Positions 23,672 to 32,438 of a DNA stretch of 64,000 nt are shown here, in pieces. Position numbers and translations under genes: made by a program. Below the pieces are notes generated by a model, which was not told the DNA's origin, ran no database searches, and saw nothing but the letters and a program-made list of their open reading frames with translations. Source of the DNA: Chitinophaga sp. YR627 (lineage in GTDB: Bacteria; Bacteroidota; Bacteroidia; Chitinophagales; Chitinophagaceae); assembly GCF_900114995.1 (NCBI RefSeq), contig NZ_FOUX01000003.1:1116001-1180000 (forward strand), given 5' to 3'. Position 1 is the stretch's first letter. Every line of letters begins with the position of its first letter.

Positions 23672-26600
23672 ATGCATCGATCAAAATCAGCCAAACAGGA
23701 AGCGGAAAAGGTAGCATCCACCGTCTCCACGGAGAACGACATTGAACTGACCCGGCTACTATTATCCCTCGCAATGGATATTGCCAGGGTAAGGGCAAAA
23801 AGCGACCTGATGAACCTGGTGAAAGAACGTTTCAGCAGCTTTTTCTCTTTCAGTCACTGTACTATTTCTGTGCCTTCCGGCAGGCCACAGCATTACAAAG
23901 CCTTTATGCTGGATACCAGTTCGCTGATAAAAGAACACACACAATACCAGGAACTGGTGACTGCCGACTGGCCAATAGGTGTTGCCTGGATGGTAACCGC
24001 TATTGATAAAGGAGCACCTTTTATCTGTCACCTGGCGAAAATGAAAGCTGCCGGTGAACTGACCGACAATATGCAGATCGTGTATGATGCCGGTGTGGCA
24101 GAAACATTGAACTGCGGACTGATATTCGAAAATGAGGTGATCGGCGTATTGTCGTTTTTCTCGAAGACCGCTGATAATTTTCAGCCGGAGATATTCCCGG
24201 TCGTAAAAGCGATTTCCAGCCATATCTCGCTGGCGGTAGCCAATATCATGGCAAGAGAGGAGATAGAGCAAAAGATCAGGGAAAGAGAGGCTTTATTAAC
24301 GATCAGTGATGCTATTGGCCGCTTAAAAGACCGTGCAGGATTACTGGGACTTATTAACACTCAGCTAAAAAAGCTTTTCCGTTTTACCTATAGTCTGGTT
24401 ATAAAACTCAGTGAAGATGAACAGTCCTGCGCCGCGTTTCTATTGGACCCGGATTCCACCAGTCGCTCGCATCCTGATTATGAAATGATCACCTCCCGCT
24501 GGTATCCGGTAAATGATGGTATGATCAGCCGTATACTGGCTGCGAATATACCGGTGGTCATCGATATAGAAAAAGAAGCCACCGGAGCGAATGCCACCGA
24601 TTATATGATCATGCAGTTCAACGCCGGACTAAGAGAATGTGTGGGTGTCACGCTACGTGACAATGATCAACGGCCAATGGGTATGATCCTGTTTTATGCA
24701 GAGGGGAAAGGCTGGTTTAACACCAATGTACAGAACCTGATCCATGCGGTGTCTTTCCACCTGGCCACAGCGATGGTGAATATCAATCACCATGAATATA
24801 TTCAGGCCAGGGAAGCAGAGAACGAAATGCTGCTGTCTATCAGCCACTCTATTGCCAGCATTTCTGATAAGAGTAAACTGGTGCCTACTATTAAAAAGAT
24901 CCTGCAAACGCGTCTGAATTTCTCTGATATCGCTATCGTGCAATACAACGTGGCAAAGGGACTGTATAAAGTGATCCTGGAAGATTGTGAGAAAGCCAAC
25001 CAGCACCAGGATTTTGAAGGAATTGCTTTCCGAGAATATCCCCTACAGGATGGTTTACATAACCGGGTCATGGCATCAGACAGTGCCGTATTGTTGTCTG
25101 TAGCAGAATTACAGCAGGTTGGGGGCATACACTTCGACTTTCTCGCAGAAGCAGGTATCAATGAAATTGCCGGTGTGCGTCTGATGCATAACAATGAAGT
25201 CTTCGGAGGCATGACATTGCTCGCGGAAAATGTCAATTCTTTTTCTGCGGATGATATGCGGCTGATAGAAAGGTTCTCCTATCACCTTTCAGGACTGGTG
25301 GCCAATATGCTGGCCAATGAAGCCATCCAGCAACGGGACAGGGAAAAGGAGATCCTGTTGTCATTCAGTGCTGACATAGGAAGGACCAGAGGCGCTGAGG
25401 CCCTGATCGCTGTTATGCGGCAACGCCTGAAAAGTATCTTTCATTTCAATGATATCACTGTCGGCATCTTCAATGCCGAAAAGACGGCTTTCAGGGTGAT
25501 GGTGGCCGATGTGGAAGAACGCCGTACTTCTCATCCGGAATTCAAAGAGATCGCCTTTGCAGAGTATCCGATCGCTGACGGTATTCATGATATGCTGCTG
25601 CATTCTGAGAAACCAGAGCTCTTTTATATCGAAAATCTGTTGATGAAAAACCCTGGCAGACATCCCGGGATACAGTTCATCTTCGAAAGAGGAATCAAAG
25701 AAATTGCCGGTGTAAAGCTGGTGAATCAGAATGAAGACATTGGTTTTATTACCATGTTATCCGAAGAAAGAAATTCCTTCCGCCACAGAGATCTGCATCT
25801 CCTGAAAGGCATCTCCGACCAGGTAGCCGTAGCAGTAGCGAATATACTGGCAGATGAAAAGATCGGTCAGCAGCTGAAAGAGATCAACGGATATAAGGAA
25901 AAACTGGAAGAAGAAAAGTTATACCTGCAACAGGAGATCAGCAGTGTATATACCCATACAGATATTATCGGAGCAGGACCTGAAATGCAGCGTGTATTCC
26001 ATATGCTGTCACAGGTCTCCTTTGCACAAAGCACCGTGTTGATACTGGGAGAAACAGGTACCGGTAAGGAGCTGATTGCGCGGGCGATTCATAACGGTTC
26101 ACCCCGTAAGAATAAACTGATGGTAAAGGTCAACTGTGCGGCATTACCGGCTAATCTGATAGAAAGTGAGTTGTTCGGCCATGAACGGGGTAGTTTCACC
26201 GGAGCAATAGAAAGGAGGATCGGAAAATTCGAACTGGCCAACCACGGTACGCTCTTCCTGGATGAAATAGGAGAGATGCCGCTGGACCTGCAGGTAAAAC
26301 TCCTGCGTGCCATTCAGGAAAGAGAGATAGAACGTATCGGTGGAAAAAGCACGATCAAAACGGATGTGAGGATCATTGCTGCTACCAACCGTAATCTACA
26401 GAAAGAAGTCGCGGAAGGACGTTTTCGTAGTGACCTGTATTATCGCCTGAACGTATTCCCGATCGTATTGCCGCCTTTACGGGACCGCAAGGAAGACATA
26501 TCGCTGCTGGCTGCACATTTTATAGAACGCTTTGCCAGAAGTGCCGGTCGTCGGAATATCAGACTGTCCAGTACAGCCATGAAACAACTGACAGCCTACA

Positions 26601-26920
26601 ACTGGCCGGGTAATGTACGGGAACTGGAACACGTGCTGGAGAGAAGCATCTTACTGACACAGGGGAATATTATCCGGGAAATCCATCTGTCCTCTCAGCC
26701 GAAGTCTGAAACGAAAATCCGCCAGGAAGAAGATTTCAGCCGCACCCTGGATGAAATGGAACGGGAGTACATACTGGGTGTGCTGAACAAGTGTAAGGGA
26801 AAAGTATTCGGCCCTGGCGGCGCAGCAGAGATCCTGGGATTGCACGTCTCTACCCTGAATCACCGCATCAAAAAGCTGGGCATCCAGAAAGAACATACCT
26901 ATTTTCTGAAGAAACCATAA
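23672..26920 (+). CDS. Sigma-54 activator with four GAF domains
   Basis: 1082-residue enhancer-binding protein, from the internal ATG at 23672 (the frame is open 52 codons further upstream). Residues 25-190, 205-370, 385-550 and 560-730 are four GAF-like sensor domains, each preceded by a helix with an ILLSxSxxIGR-type motif. An AAA+ domain follows (Walker A GETGTGKE near 792, loop GSFTGA near 840 for contact with sigma-54, Walker B LFLDEIGEMP) and a Fis-type HTH (KCKGKVFGPGGAAEIL, near 1043). No membrane segments. It is a cytoplasmic multi-ligand sensor. The next gene is a second sigma-54 activator with REC, 76 bases downstream. Confidence 0.93.
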   Translation: MHRSKSAKQEAEKVASTVSTENDIELTRLLLSLAMDIARVRAKSDLMNLVKERFSSFFSFSHCTISVPSGRPQHYKAFMLDTSSLIKEHTQYQELVTADWPIGVAWMVTAIDKGAPFICHLAKMKAAGELTDNMQIVYDAGVAETLNCGLIFENEVIGVLSFFSKTADNFQPEIFPVVKAISSHISLAVANIMAREEIEQKIREREALLTISDAIGRLKDRAGLLGLINTQLKKLFRFTYSLVIKLSEDEQSCAAFLLDPDSTSRSHPDYEMITSRWYPVNDGMISRILAANIPVVIDIEKEATGANATDYMIMQFNAGLRECVGVTLRDNDQRPMGMILFYAEGKGWFNTNVQNLIHAVSFHLATAMVNINHHEYIQAREAENEMLLSISHSIASISDKSKLVPTIKKILQTRLNFSDIAIVQYNVAKGLYKVILEDCEKANQHQDFEGIAFREYPLQDGLHNRVMASDSAVLLSVAELQQVGGIHFDFLAEAGINEIAGVRLMHNNEVFGGMTLLAENVNSFSADDMRLIERFSYHLSGLVANMLANEAIQQRDREKEILLSFSADIGRTRGAEALIAVMRQRLKSIFHFNDITVGIFNAEKTAFRVMVADVEERRTSHPEFKEIAFAEYPIADGIHDMLLHSEKPELFYIENLLMKNPGRHPGIQFIFERGIKEIAGVKLVNQNEDIGFITMLSEERNSFRHRDLHLLKGISDQVAVAVANILADEKIGQQLKEINGYKEKLEEEKLYLQQEISSVYTHTDIIGAGPEMQRVFHMLSQVSFAQSTVLILGETGTGKELIARAIHNGSPRKNKLMVKVNCAALPANLIESELFGHERGSFTGAIERRIGKFELANHGTLFLDEIGEMPLDLQVKLLRAIQEREIERIGGKSTIKTDVRIIAATNRNLQKEVAEGRFRSDLYYRLNVFPIVLPPLRDRKEDISLLAAHFIERFARSAGRRNIRLSSTAMKQLTAYNWPGNVRELEHVLERSILLTQGNIIREIHLSSQPKSETKIRQEEDFSRTLDEMEREYILGVLNKCKGKVFGPGGAAEILGLHVSTLNHRIKKLGIQKEHTYFLKKP

Positions 26921-26996
26921 AAGACAAGGCCCCGCAACAGACGAACAGGCATTGGCTCATAAGACTGTATTAGCATCACTACGAAGGAAACAACGC

Positions 26997-28382
26997 ATGA
27001 CAGAAAAAATACTGATCGTCGAAGACATTTTTATTGAAGCAAACAACCTCCAGATGATCATGGAGCGCGCAGGCTACACAGTAAGCGGCATTGCTGCTTC
27101 TGCGGAGATTGCTTTGCAGATGATTGGGCAGGAAAGACCTGATTTTGTACTGATAGATATCTATCTGAAAGGCAAACTGACGGGTATAGACCTGGCGAAG
27201 CTGCTACGGCAACAGCATATTGCTTTTATCTATCTCTCTGCCTATTCTACCAAACAGATCCTGGATGAAGCCAAAGCGACTTTCCCCTATGGTTTTCTGG
27301 TAAAACCTTTCCGGGAAAGGGAAGTGCTGATCACGCTGGAAATAGCGCGTTACCTGCATGCCAATAGTCTGGAGGTGGTGATGCGGAACCTTGATACAAA
27401 AGAAAGAGAGATACAACCAATACTCCGCCGTTATGGCATCATAGGAGAAAGTCAGCGTTTGCAACAAACGATGCAGCATCTGTCAGTAGTAGCACCTTCT
27501 GACACATCAGTGCTTATTACCGGAGAAAGCGGTACCGGCAAAGAGAAGATGGCCGACCTGATACATCACCTGTCGGGTAGGGCATCCAAACCCCTGATAA
27601 AGGTTAATTGTGCTGCTATGCCGGCAGAGTTGATAGAATCTCTCCTGTTTGGGCATGAAAAAGGAGCGTTCTCCGGTGCAGTAGAAAGGCGCATCGGTAA
27701 ATTTGAGCAGGCCAATGGCGGTACGATCTTTCTGGATGAAATAGGAGAAATGCCGGTGGATATGCAGGTTAAGCTGCTGCGTGTGCTCCAGGAAAGGGAA
27801 ATCGAGCGTATCGGCGCGATGCGCTCACAAAAAGTAGACGTCAGGATTATTTCAGCCACCAGCAGGAATCTGGAAAAGGAAGTAGCTGATGGCCGCTTCC
27901 GGATGGATTTCTACTATCGGTTGAATGTATTTCCCCTGCATCTGCCGCCCCTGAGAGAAAGGCGGGAAGATATCCCTGCGCTGGTAGATTATTTCCTGGA
28001 GATGCACTGCCGCAATCTGGGACGTCCGCTGGTTTCAGTCATGCAAAGGGTGATGGATACCCTGATTATGTACTCCTGGCCGGGGAATATCCGGGAGCTG
28101 GAACACCTGATCGAACGGGCAGTATTGTTGTGTGACGGGACGGTGATCACCCAGGTTGCCCTGCCGGAAAAGATTGAATATGTGCCTGTTGTACAGGATG
28201 AAAGGGTCAAAACCATGCAGGAAAACGAAAGAGAACATATTATCGACGTACTGAGACGCTGCAAGGGGAAGATCTTTGGTAAGGGGGGAGCGGCAGAGCT
28301 GCTGTCAATGAATGTTTCCACCCTGAATTACCGGATCAGAAAACTGGGTATCAATAAGGATGAATTGCGTATGCCCGGTTAA
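26997..28382 (+). CDS. Sigma-54 response regulator (NtrC type)
   Basis: 461-residue regulator from the ATG at 26997; a TTG at 26952 is less likely. Residues 1-120 form a receiver domain with phospho-acceptor Asp54 in VLIDIYLKG. The AAA+ domain has GESGTGKE and the sigma-54 contact loop GAFSGA, a T-to-S change from the consensus GAFTGA. The C-terminal Fis HTH matches KCKGKIFGKGGAAELL of its neighbour, so the two arose by duplication of the output module. A cognate histidine kinase is not adjacent. It is probably co-transcribed with the GAF protein and possibly the hydrolase downstream. Confidence 0.92.
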   Translation: MTEKILIVEDIFIEANNLQMIMERAGYTVSGIAASAEIALQMIGQERPDFVLIDIYLKGKLTGIDLAKLLRQQHIAFIYLSAYSTKQILDEAKATFPYGFLVKPFREREVLITLEIARYLHANSLEVVMRNLDTKEREIQPILRRYGIIGESQRLQQTMQHLSVVAPSDTSVLITGESGTGKEKMADLIHHLSGRASKPLIKVNCAAMPAELIESLLFGHEKGAFSGAVERRIGKFEQANGGTIFLDEIGEMPVDMQVKLLRVLQEREIERIGAMRSQKVDVRIISATSRNLEKEVADGRFRMDFYYRLNVFPLHLPPLRERREDIPALVDYFLEMHCRNLGRPLVSVMQRVMDTLIMYSWPGNIRELEHLIERAVLLCDGTVITQVALPEKIEYVPVVQDERVKTMQENEREHIIDVLRRCKGKIFGKGGAAELLSMNVSTLNYRIRKLGINKDELRMPG

Positions 28383-28466
28383 AATATACAGATGAATCAC
28401 CTGATTTTACATTGATACAGCTCCGGCGCTAAGCTAGCTTTGGAAGACCTTAAATTATCAACCGCT

Positions 28467-29243
28467 ATGGAAAAGATCAAATCCAAAACCATTGTATTCA
28501 TCACCGGAGCATATGTAAGTAACCGCTGTTGGGACGACTGGAACCGCTATTTTCAGAGCCAGGGCTATACTGCAGTTGCTCCCGCCTGGCCGCAGAAAGA
28601 AGGTGATCCTGCCGCTCTTCGTGACCGTCAGCCCAATATGGCACTGGCAGCAGTCGATCTGTCACAGGTGCTGAACAGCTACATCAGCGTTATTAAAAAG
28701 TTGCCTGAAAAGCCTATTCTGATCGGACACTCATTTGGCGGAATGATAACACAGGTCCTGCTGAATAAAGGCTATGGCGCTGCAGGGGTGGCCATACACG
28801 CAGTACCACCTAAAGGCGTTTTCCCCTACGAGATCAATTTCCTCAAATCCAATACTGCTGCTTTAGGCTTCTTTTCTACGATCAATACCACTTACCTGAT
28901 GCCGTTCAAAACATGGCAGTTCGCCTTTACCAATGGAATGTCACTGGCAGAGCAGCAAACCAGCTACGATCAGCTGACCATCCCGGAATCGAGAAGGGCT
29001 ATCAGAGGCGCTTTGAGTAATGAGGCAAAGGTGGACTTTAAAAAGCCACAGGGCCCTTTACTGATACTGGCAGGCTCGGAAGATCAGTGTATCCCGCCGG
29101 GCTTATGCGAGCGGGTGTACGCACGCTACAACAATACATCTGTAGTCGATTTCAAACTGAAAAAGCGTAACCACTATGTATTGGGGCTGCCCACCTGGAA
29201 AGAAGATGCGGACGAGATCCTGCAATGGATAACACAGCATTGA
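28467..29243 (+). CDS. Alpha/beta-hydrolase
   Basis: 258-residue cytoplasmic hydrolase. Nucleophile motif GHSFGGMIT near residue 90, Asp in ILAGSEDQCIPP and His in KKRNHYVLGLP, the full triad. Start is taken at the ATG at 28467; the frame opens with a TTG nine codons earlier. It follows the sigma-54 response regulator by 84 bases on the same strand, and OsmC follows after 24 bases, so all four may be one unit. Substrate unknown; an esterase or an epoxide-hydrolase-like activity is possible. Confidence 0.88.
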   Translation: MEKIKSKTIVFITGAYVSNRCWDDWNRYFQSQGYTAVAPAWPQKEGDPAALRDRQPNMALAAVDLSQVLNSYISVIKKLPEKPILIGHSFGGMITQVLLNKGYGAAGVAIHAVPPKGVFPYEINFLKSNTAALGFFSTINTTYLMPFKTWQFAFTNGMSLAEQQTSYDQLTIPESRRAIRGALSNEAKVDFKKPQGPLLILAGSEDQCIPPGLCERVYARYNNTSVVDFKLKKRNHYVLGLPTWKEDADEILQWITQH

Positions 29244-29267
29244 TAGATATTTAAAGTGACCCGATCC

Positions 29268-29684
29268 ATGAAACGATATGCGAAAGCCATATGGCATGGT
29301 TCCGGGAAAGATGGCAGAGGACATATGACTACACAAAGTGAAGCACTTGATAAGCATGTCTATTCTTTCAGCAGCCGGTTTACCAGCGAGGGAGGCACCA
29401 ATCCTGAAGAATTGCTGGCTGCTGCGCATGCAGGCTGTTTTACCATGAAGCTGAGCTTTGTACTGGATGAAGCGGGCTACTTTCCTGAAGCGTTGGAAAC
29501 CACCGCCTACGTAAACTTTGAAAATGGCGTTATTACGGCATCCCGGTTAGTCGTGGTAGGAAAGGTGTGGGGAATGAACCCGGACGATTTTGAGGTCTGT
29601 GTCCGGGAAGCTAAAAGGAACTGTCCGGTGAGTATGGCACTGAATATTATGATTACAACAGAAGCTAGTCTGCAAAACTGGTGA
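29268..29684 (+). CDS. OsmC family peroxiredoxin-like protein
   Basis: 138-residue peroxidase of the OsmC/Ohr family, which reduces organic hydroperoxides with a reactive cysteine. The peroxidatic cysteine lies in AAHAGCFTMKLSF (near residue 51) and the second in KRNCPVSMAL (near 124), both conserved. A GTG at 29256 opens the frame, but MKRYAKAIWHGSGKDGRG from 29268 is the usual N-terminus. It starts 24 bases after the alpha/beta-hydrolase, so it probably belongs to the same transcript. The set suggests detoxification of an organic substrate, an inference. Confidence 0.93.
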   Translation: MKRYAKAIWHGSGKDGRGHMTTQSEALDKHVYSFSSRFTSEGGTNPEELLAAAHAGCFTMKLSFVLDEAGYFPEALETTAYVNFENGVITASRLVVVGKVWGMNPDDFEVCVREAKRNCPVSMALNIMITTEASLQNW

Positions 29685-29685
29685 G

Positions 29686-29721
29686 GCGGTAGCCGTTCGG
29701 CGTCTGGCGGACGGCTACCGC
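29686..29721. terminator. Bidirectional terminator between OsmC and AraC
   Basis: An 11-bp perfect stem (29686-29696 with 29711-29721), followed by TGTTTTA on the + strand, separates convergent genes. Confidence 0.8.
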
Positions 29722-29725
29722 TGTT

Positions 29726-30580
29726 TTACGCCGTTTCAAAAATGTTATTCCCCTCTTTCTTGAATGTAGAAAAACACATACCGCTTGAATTCTTGAAGTA
29801 TTTACTGAAGTGCGCCGTATTGTCAAACCCCAGTGAATAGGCGATTTCCTTCATGCTTTCATTGGAATAAATAGCCTTTCGTTTGGCCTCCAGAATGATC
29901 CTGTTACGGATGTAATGACTGGCAGGGTATCCGAGGATACTCTTGACTGCTTCATTGAGGTAATTAGGTGAGATCCGGAGGCGCGAGGCATACTGAGTCA
30001 CCAGTTTCAGGTCCCGGAACTTACTATCTACCAGCATACTGAATTCCCTTACCAGTTTTGATTTTCCTGATAAATTAGTAGTCCTGAAAGAACCTAGCTG
30101 GCGGGATACATACAACAGAATAATGTCAAGATAACGTTGAATGATGGGCATACTGGATGCCTGCTGATGGTCGTACTCCTTAGAGATCTGCGCCATGACG
30201 GTGCGGAAGTTATGGGCAAAGGGCTCTTCTGCCTCCATTACCGGACAAACAGCCAGCAGATGCACCAGATTGCCTACCCAAGTCATTTCCCAACCATTCA
30301 TGTTGTTTCTGGGGTCCACATCCGCCAGGAAGATTTGTAGTCCCTGACAGGGGATGGAAGGATGTAATTTCCATTGCTGTCCGGGTTGTACGCAGATGAG
30401 CACATTGTTGCTGATGGCGTATCGTTTCTGGTCAATCTGGCAGTTTCCTGCACCTTTTTCCACCCAGATGATCTCAAAACCGTTTGTTTTGCCGGCAGCC
30501 TGGACAGGATGGCTGGCAGCCGTTGTGGTTTGTTCAAATTTTGTGATAGTCAAGGATGTCAAAGAAGCGTCGTTGGTCAT
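29726..30580 (-). CDS. AraC-family transcriptional regulator
   Basis: 284 residues from the ATG at 30580; a longer frame to 30655 has no good start. N-terminal cupin-like sensor, C-terminal pair of helix-turn-helix motifs with ESMKEIAYSLGFDNTAHFSK (near residue 245). It is a paralogue of the AraC regulator at 22373 with the same layout and a near-identical second HTH. It converges on the OsmC gene. It may regulate the hydrolase/OsmC genes; no operator could be identified by eye. Confidence 0.92.
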   Translation of the reverse strand: MTNDASLTSLTITKFEQTTTAASHPVQAAGKTNGFEIIWVEKGAGNCQIDQKRYAISNNVLICVQPGQQWKLHPSIPCQGLQIFLADVDPRNNMNGWEMTWVGNLVHLLAVCPVMEAEEPFAHNFRTVMAQISKEYDHQQASSMPIIQRYLDIILLYVSRQLGSFRTTNLSGKSKLVREFSMLVDSKFRDLKLVTQYASRLRISPNYLNEAVKSILGYPASHYIRNRIILEAKRKAIYSNESMKEIAYSLGFDNTAHFSKYFKNSSGMCFSTFKKEGNNIFETA

Positions 30581-30855
30581 AAAATAGTATTTAATGATTC
30601 CAGAACACATGTCTGCAGGGGCACAGTTCTCCCACCCCGAACTCACTGTGGCCATGATGTTGTGGTCGTTAATATTAGGATAATGCTAAGCTGGCAACGG
30701 GGGACGTATTCTTATCTTAACAGCATATCGGAACAAATGTTCGGTTCTGGCTTCCAGTAAATAGGACTATCTTCTTTTAGTAAGGTACAGACATAACGGT
30801 ACAATGCGATAGTCGCCATCATACCCCTATGCCATTAAAAAATAATTGTGATCAC

Positions 30856-32193
30856 CTAGATTTTTGGCACCCAGCCTTTTTCATACTCTCTTTTCCAGAG
30901 TCTGGCGGCTTCCGGATTATTGAGAATGTGTCCGTTGGACGGGTCTGTATGCAGGATAGTGCCGGTCCGTTGTGCGATATTACCCAGAAGCGGCAGTAAG
31001 GTACTACGATAGGCAACATTGATCTCCGCGTTGAGGGTGGCGTTTCCACGGATGCTTTCCAGGAAGTTATTGATATGGATAGCGTCATAGTATTCACCCG
31101 CCGGACTCACCACATTGGTGGCTTTTTGGTCGCTGGGAGTGGCCTGTTTGACTTCTTTGACCGTTTTTCCCTGGTTATCGATGATCTTATAGCTGTCATT
31201 ACCGGGAACATACAGGGTACCGTTTTCTCCGAATATGGCGAAACCACGGTCACTGCCTTCTACTTTGTAATTGCTGCAGCTTCTGCCTTCCCAGGAAATG
31301 GCTTTACCTCCCTCGAATTCGAAATTCAGGGTCTGTGTATCCGGCGTTTCCCAGTCATCTTTCGGATAGGCATAGCGGCCACCGGCAGAAGTGACTTTTG
31401 TCGGGAATTCCAGCTCCATGAACCAGCGGAGGCAGTCCAGTTCGTGAGTGGCATTATTACAGGTTTCAGAAGTACCCCAATGCCAGCGCCAGTGCCAGTC
31501 ATAGTGTACGATATTATCCAGGTAATCCCGGCGGGGAGCAGGTCCTTGCCAGAGGTCCCAGTTGAGGGTATCCGGCACAGGCACTTTTTTACCGGTACCA
31601 ATAGGCTTACGGTTATTCAGATACCAGCTTTTGCCATAGTAGATCTTTCCCAATACCTGTTGTTCCTTTATTTCCCGGAAGGCCTGTTGCATGTTGGGCC
31701 AGGAGCGACGCTGACTGCCCATCTGTACCAGGCGGTTGAATTTCTTAGCGGCAGCTACGAGCATTTCCCCTTCAGCCGGATTGTGGGCGCAGGGTTTTTC
31801 CACATAGACGTGTTTACCGGCAGCAGTCGCCATAATAGCGGCAGGAGCATGCCAGTGGTCAGGTGTAGCTACGAACAGGGCATCCAGGTCCTTCTTTTCC
31901 AGCAGTTGCCGGATATCTTTGATAACGGTTGGTTTCTTCTCCTGTGCTCCGGAAATGGCCTTGAGCCCCCTGGCAATAGCGCCATCTTCCACATCACATA
32001 CATAGCCGATTTCTGCTCCGGGAAGCTTCGCAGCGCATTGTGCCAGCCAGTTTCCCCTGGAGTTAACACCCATGACACCTAATACCAGTTTGTTGCTGGG
32101 CGCATTTTTACCGAATACGGGGAAGTTGAGTATCGTCAGACCAGCTCCCAGGCCGGCCAGGCCGCCTGTTTTAATAAAGTCTCTTCTTTCCAT
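30856..32193 (-). CDS. Gfo/Idh/MocA oxidoreductase, Tat-exported
   Basis: 445-residue NAD(P)-dependent oxidoreductase for sugars or related substrates, predicted to be exported folded with its cofactor. The N-terminus MERRDFIKTGGLAGLGAG is a Tat signal. The Rossmann part holds VLGVMGVNSRGNW (near 38), ATPDHWHAPAA and the lysine in YVEKPCAHNPAEG (near 132), the conserved EKP motif. The C-terminal alpha/beta domain has the usual WHWGTSETCNNATHELD. Such Tat-exported family members are common in Bacteroidota glycan use. It stands alone between an AraC gene and a TlpA-like gene. Substrate unknown. Confidence 0.92.
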   Translation of the reverse strand: MERRDFIKTGGLAGLGAGLTILNFPVFGKNAPSNKLVLGVMGVNSRGNWLAQCAAKLPGAEIGYVCDVEDGAIARGLKAISGAQEKKPTVIKDIRQLLEKKDLDALFVATPDHWHAPAAIMATAAGKHVYVEKPCAHNPAEGEMLVAAAKKFNRLVQMGSQRRSWPNMQQAFREIKEQQVLGKIYYGKSWYLNNRKPIGTGKKVPVPDTLNWDLWQGPAPRRDYLDNIVHYDWHWRWHWGTSETCNNATHELDCLRWFMELEFPTKVTSAGGRYAYPKDDWETPDTQTLNFEFEGGKAISWEGRSCSNYKVEGSDRGFAIFGENGTLYVPGNDSYKIIDNQGKTVKEVKQATPSDQKATNVVSPAGEYYDAIHINNFLESIRGNATLNAEINVAYRSTLLPLLGNIAQRTGTILHTDPSNGHILNNPEAARLWKREYEKGWVPKI

Positions 32194-32438
32194 AACGTTG
32201 AACCTGTTTTCTGTTTAAAATGGATTTTATGATAGGTGATCTAATGTATAAAAATTTAAATGAGAGCGGGACATTTTTTGATGAAAGGGGAGATGGGAAA
32301 ATCATTTAAAATCCATTAACAACAGTGACGCGGAATAATCTTTAAATTCAGCTATCAATCAGGATCATCCCGTAATCAATCTGGTTGGGCACAATCATTC
32401 CACTAAGAGGACAAACCTATACTACTAATCAACCATAA

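Noticed and set aside
26921..28440. Sigma-54 promoters (GG-N10-GC)
   Set aside because: I looked near the activator and hydrolase genes and found no sequence close enough to the consensus to report.
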